DNA of 64,000 nt from JAMQKA01 sp034521835 (GTDB lineage Bacteria > Bacteroidota > Rhodothermia > Balneolales > Balneolaceae): assembly GCA_034521835.1 (NCBI GenBank), contig JAXHMA010000001.1, positions 1 through 64,000 of the forward strand, given 5' to 3'. The notes under the pieces were generated by a model, which was given only the letters and a program-made list of their open reading frames with translations, did no database searches and had not been told where the DNA came from. The position numbers and the translations under genes are program-made. Shown one piece after another: positions 12,433 through 22,287 of this stretch (position 1 is the stretch's first letter; each line of letters starts with the position of its first letter).

Positions 12433-12763
12433 TCAATCCCACTCAATCTGCAATTTATCTCTTTTATCTGTGATTTTAGTCCACTCATCGGCATCGGGCA
12501 GGGGATCTTCGGTCTGGTTGATGGTATGATCCTACCACTCTTCAGCAAGCTGGTCGTTGAGATCAATATAATGCTCCCATTCTGACGGTACTTCATCATC
12601 CGGGAAGATCGCTTCCCCGGGCACTCCGGCATCGCAGTCTATGTAATCAAAGGGATCGATCGTTAAAAAGTTGGGTCCCTCCCGAAAGGCATCTGCAGGA
12701 CATCAGGGCCGCACAGTTGGTATTTGTGCAGTTAATACACGGTTCGGTGACGATGTAAGCCAT
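12433..12763 (-). CDS. FdxA-like ferredoxin with a degenerate second cluster site (frameshifted)
   Basis: About 110 residues, starting MAYIVTEPCINC at 12763. The architecture matches FdxA-type 7Fe/8Fe ferredoxins: CINC-type first motif, CPADAFREGPNFLTIDP after a frame change near 12705, EAIFPDDEVPSEWEHYIDLN, then DPLPDADEWTKIT and stop 12433 after another frame problem near 12530. The second cluster motif, which normally reads like CIDCxxCxxxCP, is YIDCDAGVPGEAIF here, with only one of four Cys. One change is a Tyr codon in place of Cys, and about 6 nt appear absent. That is not a homopolymer artefact, so the site may be genuinely lost. It would act as a cytosolic electron carrier if functional. 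Confidence 0.7.
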
Positions 12764-12859
12764 GGCAGAATCAAAGGTTGATTAAAACATATCTGCTATG
12801 GGTAAATATTCTGCCTGAAAGAGTAGATATGCAACGACCTTGTTGTGCCGAGTCCATTA

Positions 12860-13825
12860 TCATTTTACGGAAAGAAAATGAACACTGAACCAGTCATTCG
12901 AATCGGTCCAGACCTTCTCAGCCTTAAATCGATCTTCTACCAAGTTATAGAACTCCTCAAGGCTATATTTATAGGAATTTTCCGTATGGATTGATTCACC
13001 TTCTTGAATAACAAAGTGTTCATCACCTGCATGAACCTGCTGTATATCCTGGCTGATTAAGTGCATCTCAATTTGTCCTTTATCCTGGTTATAATAGCCC
13101 GATGCTCAAATTGGTTGACGTTAAAATTGGTTCCCACTTCACGGTTTGAAACGGATGAGCATATTTTTGTTGAACGCCGCCGTTATGCCCTTTGCATCGT
13201 TGTAGGCATTTTCAAGTATGATTTTGTCTTTCTTCAGGTCTACCCCGATCAACAGTGCACCAGAAGGACCTAGAATATCAGCAATCTGCTCAAGGAATTG
13301 CCTGGCATCCCGAGGCTTAAAATTGCCAATGGTTGAACCGGGATAGAATCCAACAAACCGATTGTAATCGACCTCCAGATCGGGTAATGAAAAAGGGGAG
13401 GTATAGTCTGCTGCCAGCGGATGGATTAAAAGGTCGGGATATTCTCGTTTAAGATCTTCGGCGATCGATTTGAGAAAGGCTTTTGAAATATCGATTGGGA
13501 TGTACCCGGCGGGATTTGACAGGTTGTCTAGCAGGAGCCTAGATTTCTGACTGTTGCCGCTGCCCAGTTCTACCAGGACGGCCTGCTCCCCGATGCGTTC
13601 GGTAATGGCATCGATATGTTGACTTAAGATCTGAATTTCGGTGCGGGTGGGATAGTATTCCTCCAGCAGCGTGATCTGCTCAAACAGTTCAGACCCTCGA
13701 TTGTCATAAAAGAACTTGCTCGGAAGCGTTTTTTGTGGCTGGCTCAATCCCTCCTGGACCTCTTTCAGCATCTGCCGTGAGGTCGCCGTTTCGTAGGTTT
13801 TTTGCATGCTCAAATGATTAATCAT
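12860..13825 (-). CDS. egtD: L-histidine N-alpha-methyltransferase EgtD (one frameshift)
   Basis: SAM-dependent enzyme that trimethylates histidine to hercynine, the first step of ergothioneine synthesis. N-terminal signature PSKFFYDNRGSELFEQIT; SAM-binding segment VELGSGNSQKSRLLL near residue 85; YIPIDISKAFL; substrate-side FYPGSTIGNF. The frame changes near 13145, after NKNMLIR. The other frame supplies the C-terminal lid from MHLISQDIQQVHAGDE to stop 12860. The whole is about 322 residues, the family size. Start ATG 13825 overlaps the egtB stop by 8 nt (MQKTYETATS at 13807 is the alternative), so the pair is probably translationally coupled. Confidence 0.93.
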
Positions 13826-15095
13826 TTAAAGAGCGTGCCAGCCGCAATCCGCTAAATTGCCAGCGAGCATCCGGGTAGAAGAAATTGCGGTACGTTTTAC
13901 GGATATGACTCTGCGATGTGGCACAGGATCCACCCCGAAGTACGTACTGACCGCACATAAATTTGCCGTTGTATTCTCCCAGGGCCCGGGCAGTGGTTCA
14001 TAGCCGGGGTAGGCATCATAGGAACTTTTGGTCCATTCCAGACATCCCGAAACAGTTGTTTAAAGCCCTCTTTTTTGCTGCCGACCGGCCGGGGATGATA
14101 ATTTTCATTCCACAAAATTTCCTTCATAAGGGATGCTGTCGGCTATAACCTCCCACTCGGCTTCGGTTGGCAAGCGGGCATCGGCCCAGCGTGCAAAGGC
14201 ATCAGCCTCGTAATAACTGATATGAGTGACCGGCTCATTGGGGTCAACTTTTTGCTTGCCACTGAGGGTGAAATAGTGCCAGTCGCCCTCATTATGCTCC
14301 CAATATAAGGGGCTATCCCAATTTTGATCGTTGATTGTAGCCCAGCCATCATCCAGCCATAATTCGGATCGGTTGTACCCTCCATCTTCAATGAACTGCA
14401 TATATTCCCCGTTGGTAATCAGCCGATCGGTTACCGAGAACGGCTCCAGGAATCGGCGGTGCCGGGGATGCTCATTATCGTAGGTAAATTCTCCGCCATC
14501 ATTTCCAATCTCGTAGATGCCTTCATCAATATTGATCCAGCTCAGCTCGGCAGGCGTTTCACTTTCAGGATATGTAATATCTTTGTAGGAAGGCCGGAGT
14601 GGATTTTGAGCCAGCATATATTTCAGGTCTGTCAGGATCAGCTCCTGGTGTTGCTGCTCATGATTGATGCCAATGTCAAGCACGGGCCCCCACTCGGCCA
14701 GCTCCTCTTCGCTGGCATTCTTGAAAAAATCGAAAATCTGATTATTAATATACTCCCGGTATTCAAATACTTGTTCAACCGTTGGACGAGAAATTAATCC
14801 CCGGTCTGAGCGTTTGTGTGGTTTGCCGGTCTGCAGGTAGTAGGAGTTAAAGAGAAAGGCGTACTGCGGATGCAGCGATTCGTAATCATTAACTGCCTTT
14901 TCCAAGATAAAGGTTTCGTAGAACCAGCTGGTGTGAGCCAGATGCCATTTGGTAGGGCTGGTATTCTCTACTGCTTGTATTACGAAATCTTTCGGTTTCA
15001 AGGGGTTCTACCAGCTTATTGCTAAAATTTCGTACCTCCCTGAAACGTCTTATGAGTGTATCTTTTTTAAACCTTCTCATCAACCTGTTCTTCAA
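13818..15095 (-). CDS. egtB: Ergothioneine biosynthesis sulfoxide synthase EgtB (frameshifted at both ends)
   Basis: Non-heme iron enzyme forming the C-S bond between hercynine and a thiol donor. The N-terminus (FREVRNFSNKLVEPLETE) is in one frame; near 15000 it joins FVIQAVENTSPTKWHLAHT. The DinB-like half carries the iron-ligand pattern NHEQQHQEL, and the FGE-sulfatase half carries DARLPTEAEWEV. Near 14105 the frame shifts again, through NENYHPRPVGSKKEG to the C-terminal FSGLRLARSLND and stop 13818. ATG 15095 and ATG 15080 are both possible starts. Paired with egtD, it gives ergothioneine or a related thiol-histidine; the matching C-S lyase is not seen here. Linked to oxidative-stress defence. 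Confidence 0.93.
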
Positions 15096-15267
15096 CTTCT
15101 TTATGAACTGTTTTTGTCGTCATAGGCCTCCATTATTCTTTTCGAGGTGGTACACTCATAAGAATATAAATTATTGGATGCGCCATCTCCAATATTACAG
15201 AAAAATGCCAGAAAATAGAGGGTAAAACCGTAGAAAGGAGTAATTATGCCAATGAACAACAGGGAGT

Positions 15268-15519
15268 CTATCGTTCTCTGTAAAAATAAATTTTTTTATT
15301 TTTTGAGTCTTTTCCACTCTTGATTTTTACACCCTTCTCCTGATTATATTGGTAGACTGCTGTGCGCATTGAGTTTACATTCTTATCATCCTTGTAATTT
15401 ACTTCAATGGCATCCCCGCCTACCTCAAGTTCATCAAGAGCTTCTAAAAGGGGCTTGAATTTAGAAGATCTTTTTTTCGACGTTTTTATCTTTTCCCGTT
15501 CAACAAATTTAATATCCAT
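15268..15519 (-). CDS. Small basic orphan protein
   Basis: 83 residues, starting MDIKFVEREKIKTSKKRSS. It is Lys-rich at both ends, with a central segment (FKPLLEALDELEVGGDAIEV) and then NSMRTAVYQYNQEKGVKI. The latter half resembles small helical DNA-associated proteins only loosely; I do not recognise the family. It lies in an AT-rich stretch (15.2-16.3 kb) that differs in composition from egtB, consistent with acquired DNA. A viral or plasmid origin is speculation. Confidence 0.5.
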   Translation of the reverse strand: MDIKFVEREKIKTSKKRSSKFKPLLEALDELEVGGDAIEVNYKDDKNVNSMRTAVYQYNQEKGVKIKSGKDSKNKKIYFYRER

Positions 15520-15785
15520 AATTTTAACAATTAACCCTTGTTGTAAATCTGTTTATCCTGCAAACTATAATTTAATATATAACAATATACTTATATGTTC
15601 TGACCAATATTATGAATAATGTGTTGTTTCCATTAAATGATAGAAACTTATCATTTGTAAAAAACAGAAATAAAAATAGGGAAAGAGATTTAACCTCTTC
15701 CCCTCTACGTTTACTTTTTCAATTTTCTTACAATTCCTTTTTCAAAATAAAAGACTCACTTTATCGTGTCTGAAAAAAGGGATAG

Positions 15786-15983
15786 TTATTGAATTTCATA
15801 GAATTGTTCATACACATAATTCCAGAAATCGGCTAGTTGTGATCCCTTATTATGGGGGTTTTTAGATTTGGACGATTTCATAGCGTCTAAACATGCTTTC
15901 TCTTTCGCATCATAGTAGGCTTTTAATTGGTATGAGGTAGGGTTTTCAATCATTTCTTCAAACTTATCGATCTTCTCAGCCAT
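15786..15983 (-). CDS. Small hypothetical protein
   Basis: 65 residues, MAEKIDKFEEMIENPTSYQL onward, charged and predicted helical, ending FWNYVYEQFYEIQ. It follows the 15268-15519 gene in orientation within the same AT-rich stretch, separated by 266 bp with no visible gene. No family recognised. Codon use is AT-biased like its neighbour. Confidence 0.45.
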   Translation of the reverse strand: MAEKIDKFEEMIENPTSYQLKAYYDAKEKACLDAMKSSKSKNPHNKGSQLADFWNYVYEQFYEIQ

Positions 15984-16556
15984 AACTTGGTAATATTAAT
16001 TTATGTTTTTCATATAACGCAAAAGTAAGGCAAAAATTGCCTTATTGTCTAAATAGCGCACAAACTATATTGAGCAAAAGCCTTTCTAAGCCCATAATTT
16101 GATAATCATTTTATTGCACATCGATCAATGAGAAGAGATTAACCTTTATGCCAGTAAAAGATCAATCATTCTCTATTATAATATTATTCATAATAGCAGG
16201 GACAGTTATTATAAATATGTGTTTCAGTCTGCATTATATGTTCTGTTTTTGAGTGCTGCATTAGTTTGGGGTATGGCATGAGTCCATGAATATTCTATCG
16301 AGGCCAGCCTGTATCTTGGTTTCTGAAGATCAGGGAATGATTACCAATGCTTGGAATTGGGATGATCAAACCAACAGCCGGCTCTCCATTCGAATCGCTG
16401 GCTTCCAAGGGTGCTAATCCCCCCTCAAGCGTAGATGCCACTGCGTTCTTTTCAAGGATTTTTTCCAAACGTCGATGAGCTGGCGGGAATGTGATGTTTC
16501 CGTACACGGTTTTGAATATCTTGCGAAGGAAAGCATAGATACAGCCAAAGTAAGGG
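15984..16556. other. AT-rich non-coding stretch, no supported gene
   Basis: I see no supported gene. Open frames of 70-85 codons occur on the minus strand between 16295 and 16671, but they lack any family signature and overlap the end of the membrane-protein gene in another frame. A decayed C-terminal extension or a lost downstream cistron of the 16557-17805 gene is possible. Confidence 0.4.
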
Positions 16557-17805
16557 TCAGTCGGTGGGATATCTCTCCGAGCGGGGTATGCTCATCCATT
16601 CCAGGAGAACAGCCAATGGAGGAAGTAAAGCTGCAATTATCAGTGCGTAGAAAATCCAAAAACCGCTCCACAAGGTCGGCCAGAAAGAGGTCGGGAGAAT
16701 TAAGCTGATCAGCACGGAGAGAACAGAACCGGCAGTTATTGAGAAGTAGACATCCGGCAAGTTAGTGCGGTTATGCCACCACCCGATTAAAGCCAGTGTG
16801 AAGCCGCCCAGCAGTAACAGGTGCAGGTAGAGGATGCGGAGCCCGTGATCTGATAGCCAGAACAATGATGGATAAACGGAGGCGGACAGCTGTAAGAGGC
16901 CTTTTAATGCCAGCATGCCCATTGCCCAGCCCCACAGTTTCATCTTCCATGTACCGGATCTAAAAAATGCGAATAAGGTGATAAGAAGCCCCAAGGCGGC
17001 CAGGAAGCTGCCGGCCCGTGCACCAATCAGCAAGACAGGAGAGAGCATTGTCTCCGATATGCCAAGTGCAAATGTGAGCGGCGCACCGATAGCGATGCAG
17101 CCCAGAGAAAAGTCAGCGGACAAGAGCCAGTCGCGTGATTTTAGGGGCAATTCCGTAATAGCGATAGCTAATACACTCAGAACGACCCAGCCTTCAGTGA
17201 ATGTGGCCAGAAAAAAGTGGGTCAGTCCCTTCATAAAAAGCTGGTTGGAGGGATCGACTGCCTGGACCACGGCCACGCCCCAGGCCCCGAGCGAGGAAGC
17301 GACCAGCAGAATCAGGGCGCCATCAAACCACGGCTGAGAGAGCTCACCTTGCAACAGATTGCGCGCATTGAAATAGCCCCAGGCAAACGTGTACCAGGTG
17401 ATCATAACGAGGCCGGAAAGAATCACCGATAGCGGCAGGGAAGCTCCGGCGATTGTGACCGGCTTGTATCCATAGACCAAAAACGCTGGAAAGGCCAGAA
17501 TCCCTAATACGAGCCCAGCGGACAGGGAGTGGCGCATCCATAAAATACTGTGCCCCGGGGTTCCCGCGCGATTTACTAACCGCTTCAGGAGAATGTACAA
17601 GGGAAATGGCACGGCCCATCCAAAGAACATCAGATGGGAGTGCGCGTGGCGGATATTTACCAAGTCAAAATGCAACAGGTCAGGTAGCCAGCCAATCAAT
17701 CCCAACCGATATAAAAAGCCTGTTAGTGCTGCTGTGACAAAGCAGGCCAGTGAAACTTTCCACAGGTAAGGGAAAGCTGCTTTTCTATTTCAGTGATGAG
17801 CCCAT
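16557..17805 (-). CDS. Polytopic His-rich membrane protein (NnrS / heme-copper-oxidase-like), N-terminus uncertain
   Basis: About 400 residues with roughly 11-12 hydrophobic helices. The second helix region carries NIRHAHSHLMFFGWA, a paired-His motif like those of heme-copper oxidase and NnrS-like membrane proteins; GLTHFFLATFTEGW and HDGL/LYLHLLLLGG-type His-containing helices follow. The open frame reaches about 17790 without an ATG (KAAFPYLWKVSLACFVTAAL is clearly coding), so I infer a frameshift near 17785 and a start at ATG 17805. It is immediately downstream of the RIC gene. This context suggests a role in nitric-oxide or other nitrosative stress, but function and cofactor are not proven by sequence. 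Confidence 0.6.
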
Positions 17806-17886
17806 AGTTTTGCGGTTCTATCCTAAGGATATGTACTGTACGAGGAGATATTCCTTCAGTCTTGTAAAATGACCTGCGGAGTTGCC

Positions 17887-18609
17887 TCAGTTTACCCGTT
17901 TCTCTAATGCCAGGGCCTTGGGGAATAGGATGTTATTTTCCAGGTGTACGTGTTTATGGAGATCATTTTGGAAAGCTTCCAGGTTTTGGAAGAGTACCCG
18001 GTAGGTTGCACAGGCATCTTTTGGAGGAGTAAAATTGTCGGTCAGTTCCTGGATTTTTTCCATCGCTGAGCCCGCCTCATCATGCTCGGCTTCCATCATT
18101 CTAACGGGATTTTTCACCGTTTTGAAATCAGGTTTTTTCTGCAGTTTGCTCCCCTGTTGCTCATATTCCAGCATCGTTTTAATGTAGGGAAACAGGACCT
18201 GTTCTTCCTTTTCAAGGTGTTCGAGCAACTCGGGTTGTAGTGCCAGAAAGATATCACGGATCTCAACCAATCCAGGTCGACCGCGACCGTGTACCTTGGC
18301 TACTTTTTTTGTATAAGCGCTAATTTCGGGGAGCTTGGTGCGTACAAATTGATGGTGATTATTTATAATGTAATCGATCAGGAAGCTTGGAGACCAGTCA
18401 TTGTAATTTTGGTTGTTGGATTCAGTCTCGTTGAGTGTTTGAAGCTCACTGGTCAACTCTTCGAGGTCAACTCCTTTCTTTTCACAGGCTTCTGAAACGG
18501 TTCGTTTTCCACCGCAGCAGAAGTCGAGCCCAAATTTTTTGAAAATTCCCGCTGCTCTGTAATCCTCGGATACGATTTGCCCTATAGTCTGATTTTTTGG
18601 TGCATTCAT
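17887..18609 (-). CDS. ric: Iron-sulfur cluster repair di-iron protein RIC (ScdA/YtfE family)
   Basis: Repairs Fe-S clusters damaged by NO or peroxide using a hemerythrin-like di-iron centre. The N-terminal ScdA domain has FKKFGLDFCCGGKRTVSEAC. The hemerythrin domain supplies spaced His/Glu ligands: NNHHQFVRTKLPEI, LLEHLEKEEQVLFPYI, MEAEHDEAGSAMEKI and LHKHVHLENNILFPKA. The length of 240 residues is normal. It lies between the Rrf2-type regulator (upstream) and the His-rich membrane protein (downstream), all on the minus strand. The arrangement makes regulation by the Rrf2 protein likely. Confidence 0.96.
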   Translation of the reverse strand: MNAPKNQTIGQIVSEDYRAAGIFKKFGLDFCCGGKRTVSEACEKKGVDLEELTSELQTLNETESNNQNYNDWSPSFLIDYIINNHHQFVRTKLPEISAYTKKVAKVHGRGRPGLVEIRDIFLALQPELLEHLEKEEQVLFPYIKTMLEYEQQGSKLQKKPDFKTVKNPVRMMEAEHDEAGSAMEKIQELTDNFTPPKDACATYRVLFQNLEAFQNDLHKHVHLENNILFPKALALEKRVN

Positions 18610-18901
18610 ACGTTGTTATGGTTAGTAATTGAGATGTCGTTTCTGGTCGTTTTATAGAATCATATTCATTTTTAATACTCTTTTGTCTTAAATTAAGATT
18701 AAGTCTAAGAACTCCCAAATAATTTTTGCTTTTCCTGTACCATAACCACTAAACGAAATGCCGGGTCCTGTTCCCTTTGAGAAAATATTTACAATAGATG
18801 TGGTGTCTCAGTTATTTTGAAACCAAAGAGAAAACATCCAGAAGAATTTGAACATCTGCTTTTCAGGTTAATGAATGTAGTATTGATAACGCATCGAGAT
18901 G

Positions 18902-19354
18902 CTATTTAAAACTCAGTTTTCCATCGGGTGTAATCCGCAAGTCATCTGATTTGCCTTTTTCAACTAAATCTCCAAGGGAGTTGTTTTCCAGCACCAGCCT
19001 AACCTGATCTCTGGTTGCTGTCCATTGATCATGAATGGGACAGGGTTTTTGCTGCCCACAGCCCGGTAATCCGAGGGCGCATTCTGTAAGAACCTCAAGA
19101 CCGTCGGTTGCTGCAACAATATCAATTAACGCTATATCCTGATTTGCAGTGGCCAGCCGAACACCTCCCTTGGGACCTTTCATGGATTCCATGAGTCCCG
19201 CGGCAGTTAGCTGTTGAAGGATTTTCGTCAAAAAATGCCGCGAAATATCGAGTTTCTCACTGATTTGGGTGATGGAAATGTAGTCGGTGCTCTCCTCATG
19301 CGCCACAAACAGGGCGGCCCTGAGGGCATACTCACAAGATTTGGAAAAAATCAT
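18902..19354 (-). CDS. Rrf2 family regulator (NsrR-like, three-Cys cluster site)
   Basis: Winged-helix Rrf2 regulator of 150 residues. The N-terminal helix-turn-helix is FSKSCEYALRAALFVA through ISRHFLTKILQQLTAAGLM, with wing KGPKGGVRLA. The cluster region ECALGLPGCGQQKPCPIHDQW has the spaced Cys residues that ligate an Fe-S cluster in NsrR/IscR-type sensors. The neighbouring RIC gene argues for NO or redox sensing. The upstream 19355-19420 region should hold its own promoter and perhaps an autoregulatory operator; I could not define one. Confidence 0.9.
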   Translation of the reverse strand: MIFSKSCEYALRAALFVAHEESTDYISITQISEKLDISRHFLTKILQQLTAAGLMESMKGPKGGVRLATANQDIALIDIVAATDGLEVLTECALGLPGCGQQKPCPIHDQWTATRDQVRLVLENNSLGDLVEKGKSDDLRITPDGKLSFK

Positions 19355-19897
19355 ATAGCTGACGGTTATTATGCTAAAATAAGAATTGTTAAAGTATGTT
19401 GATGCGGTTAGCAGATCAAATATAGTTGGTTTTATAAAGGCAATTGGTCCGGATGAAAGCAGATATGATTTGCCAGGATAGCAAAAGATAATAGCGTTGA
19501 CGTGAAAATGAACGTTGCCATTACCTATAAGATAAAGTGCAAAAGAAAAGGGTATTCAAAAAGAAGCAGCTGTTCAGCTGAACTTTTAGTATTTGCACAG
19601 GTGGAAAAACCATTTTAAAAACTAATATTCTTCATTAGAGATATTAAAATTATCGACAAGTAATTGTTTTTAAATAAATTAATTATAATTTATAAGTATA
19701 AATTTTGGTAAACTTCTCATATAAAAATGTAGTGATGATGCAATGTGAAGTTGAGCGTTCCATAGATTAAAGAGTTATACCTGGAAGCGAGAGGGATGGA
19801 TGCAAGATTTTATGTTCGGAAACATAGAATGCTTGGTATAAAAATGAGGTGAGATTACACAAATATAGACTTCAAAATATATCTAACAGGTGCAACA
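19355..19897. other. AT-rich intergenic region upstream of the EACC1-caspase genes
   Basis: 543 bp without a supported gene. It is strongly AT-rich from about 19610 to 19730 and contains a short palindrome AGCTGTTCAGCT near 19568. It probably holds the divergent promoters for the Rrf2 gene (minus) and the EACC1-caspase cluster (plus). No consensus promoter could be assigned with confidence. A very short frame at 19798 (18 codons) is not supported. Confidence 0.45.
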
Positions 19898-20278
19898 ATG
19901 AATGATGATCGCCCTGCGCAACTCTTGGTGCAAGTCAAGACCGAAGATGGTGACCCGGATGAAATCGATCGGTTAACGCGGCAGCTGTTGCTGGAACTCA
20001 GAGAGGAAGATGTTGAGTCAGCGGAGCTGGCACGGGAAGATAACCTGCCACCGGGGGCTAAATCAGTGGAAGCCGTTACGCTCGGTGCAATCGTTATGGC
20101 AGTACTGCCGAATGCCATTCCCAAGATTATTGAACTGGTGCAATCCTGGATTGAAAGGGGGACCGGCCGAAATGTAGTTTTCAAAGGACAAATAAACGGA
20201 GAAAATGTTGAGTTCGAGGGTAGCTCCAAAGATTTTAAAATCTTTTTGGAGTCATTGAAGAAATCCGACAGCAAGTAA
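19898..20278 (+). CDS. EACC1-like effector-associated protein
   Basis: 126-residue protein with no signal peptide. The N-terminal half is acidic (VQVKTEDGDPDEIDRLTRQL), followed by VESAEL and a hydrophobic amphipathic stretch AVTLGAIVMAVLPNAIPKII, then WIERGTGRNVVFKGQINGEN and VEFEGSSKDFKIFLESL. This two-part pattern (small alpha/beta segment, one hydrophobic helix, terminal beta-hairpin) matches EACC1, the effector-associated constant component 1 that accompanies caspase-like or other effectors in bacterial conflict systems. A caspase gene follows after 85 nt in the same orientation. I infer it is the dedicated adaptor or constant component of that effector. The match is by eye. Confidence 0.7.
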   Translation: MNDDRPAQLLVQVKTEDGDPDEIDRLTRQLLLELREEDVESAELAREDNLPPGAKSVEAVTLGAIVMAVLPNAIPKIIELVQSWIERGTGRNVVFKGQINGENVEFEGSSKDFKIFLESLKKSDSK

Positions 20279-20363
20279 GGCAGAGAGTCCGCAGGCGAAG
20301 AGCTTACCTACATTGCTTCCGGCCCTCTGTTGGAACGCAACAACGAGTAAATAAAGAAATCCA

Positions 20364-22230
20364 ATGGCACGCAAGTATGCGCTTTTCGTTGGCAATAGTG
20401 AGTATGACTCAGAGAGCCTGGTTGATCTGGATGCTCCCATTGCAGATGTACAGGATTTAGCCAGCGTTTTTCGGGATTCTGCAATTGGGGGATTTGATGA
20501 AGTTATAGAACTGATCAATAGCACGGAGTCAGAAATCCGGCAAAAAATCAGTAGTTTTTTCCTCCAAAAGAAACCGGACGATCTTTTGCTGCTCTATTTC
20601 TCAGGTCATGGCGTGCTGGATGATCGGGGGCATCTTTACCTGGCCGTGAAAGACACGCAGCCCGACCTGCTTAGAGCGACAGCCATTTCAGCCGATTTTA
20701 TTGCAGATGATATGGATCTCTGCCGATCGAAACGGCAAATTCTCATCCTGGACTGCTGCCACAGCGGGGCCTTCAGGCGGGGAATTAAAGCCGATGACCA
20801 GGTTTTGACGGCTTCGACTTTTGAAGGTAACGGCAGTGGTCGTATTGTCCTGACGGCATCTGACCGGCGGGAGTTTGCCATGGAGGGCAACCAGGTGCTT
20901 GATAAAGCCAATACCTCCCTGTTTACCCATTTTCTGCTCGAGGGAATAAAATCAGGTAATGCAGATAGGGACGGCGACAGCCTGATTACCCTGGATGAAT
21001 GGTATGATTACGCCTACGAAAAAGTGGTGGAAAACCTGCCCACCCAAACACCCCGACGATGGGTTTACAATCAAGAGGGAAAGCTGATCATTGCGCGTAA
21101 TCCATGCCTGGTAGAACCGGCAGATCTTTCCAAAGAACTACGCGATGCCATAGCAGACGATGAGCCTCCCGTGCGACTCGAGGCGATATCCAGGTTAGCT
21201 GATATACTACATGGCCCCGACAGACGTCTGGCTTTTGCAGCCCGTGAATCGCTGGAAAACCTGCAAAAAGATGAGAGTATTGAAGTAAGGGAAGCGGCCA
21301 AGAGAATACTTAAGGGTATAAAATCAGCTCCCCCCGTTGTTTCTGCAGAAACCAGGGCTCCCACACAAGGAAGAAATGTAGCATTTTTAAAGAACTATAA
21401 GGATTATTGGAGAACATGGAGCCTTGCCGCTACTATAGCACTTACCGCAGGAGCTATAGGTTGGACACTGTACCCACCGTCGGGAAGCAATAACCTTGCC
21501 GATGGAAAAGAACCGGCCTCATCGGAGCAGGCCGATAACCAGGTCGCTGGTATAAGTGGAGGGGATTTCGATCTGCCGCCGGAGAAGCCCAGGATGAGCA
21601 AAATAAGGATGAGCAACAAACGACGCCTGTACTCAGAGAACGATACCCCGGAAGAACAGCAAGCCATCTCCCGATAAAGAATCGTCGACCTCCGCGGGAG
21701 ATGATCCAACAGGAGAAAATCTAACAAATGAAGATCAAAAATTTACCGACATTCGTGTGGTTGGTACTGCTGGAAATGGGCAAAATACCTCCACAAATTC
21801 ACCTTCTGAAAATACCCGTTCTCCTGAGAATGATGGAGGTCTCACAGAACCTGAAAAGAATACTGAAGAAGACCCCTCTAAAACTGAAGAGCGACCGATC
21901 GATCGATTGCGATCGGAGATCACTGGAGTTCAGAACGGTCTCAAGCAGGCTATTATGAATGGAGAGTTCGCCGGGCTGCCGGACCCACTGGTCAATTACT
22001 ATGAGGCAGCTTTAAAAAATTTATATGCGAAATTTAATGTGGTAGGTGTGGAGCTGGTACATGGGGAGTTGGAGGGGGACGATTCCACGCTCACGATGAA
22101 AGTGACTGCTCAAATCAGATATCTTCAAAAGGGCAGGGATCATCCGGTGAATGACATTTCTATTCCGGGTAACTGGGTGTGGACAAATGGGGAGCATGGA
22201 TTCGTGCTGAGTGAGGTGCATAAGCTCTGA
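20364..22230 (+). CDS. Membrane-anchored caspase-like (C14) protease with HEAT-like segment and periplasmic domain
   Basis: Caspase-family peptidase, about 620 residues after joining frames. The catalytic domain starts ARKYALFVGNSEYD; active-site His82 lies in YFSGHG and Cys132 in LDCCHSG, both intact. DRDGDSLITLDEWYDYAY resembles a Ca-loop-like insert. Residues about 249-320 form helical HEAT-like repeats (PPVRLEAISRLADIL). One transmembrane helix lies at about 351-372 (WSLAATIALTAGAIGWTLY), preceded by basic residues, which predicts a cytoplasmic protease. After it comes an acidic Ser/Thr/Glu linker, where the frame shifts twice near 21590-21670, then an 80-residue C-terminal domain (VNYYEAALKNLYAKFNVVGV onward) predicted periplasmic. 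It follows the EACC1 gene and precedes an outer-membrane barrel gene by 57 nt. Confidence 0.88.
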
Positions 22231-22287
22231 GTACAACTTTTACAAGGTTAAGTGATAAAAACCAAAAAATTTAAATCAGGATTAGCC

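Noticed and set aside
16295..16671. Two overlapping minus-strand frames after the His-rich membrane protein
   Set aside because: No CxxCH or other motif, and they overlap the membrane protein in another frame; at most a decayed tail.
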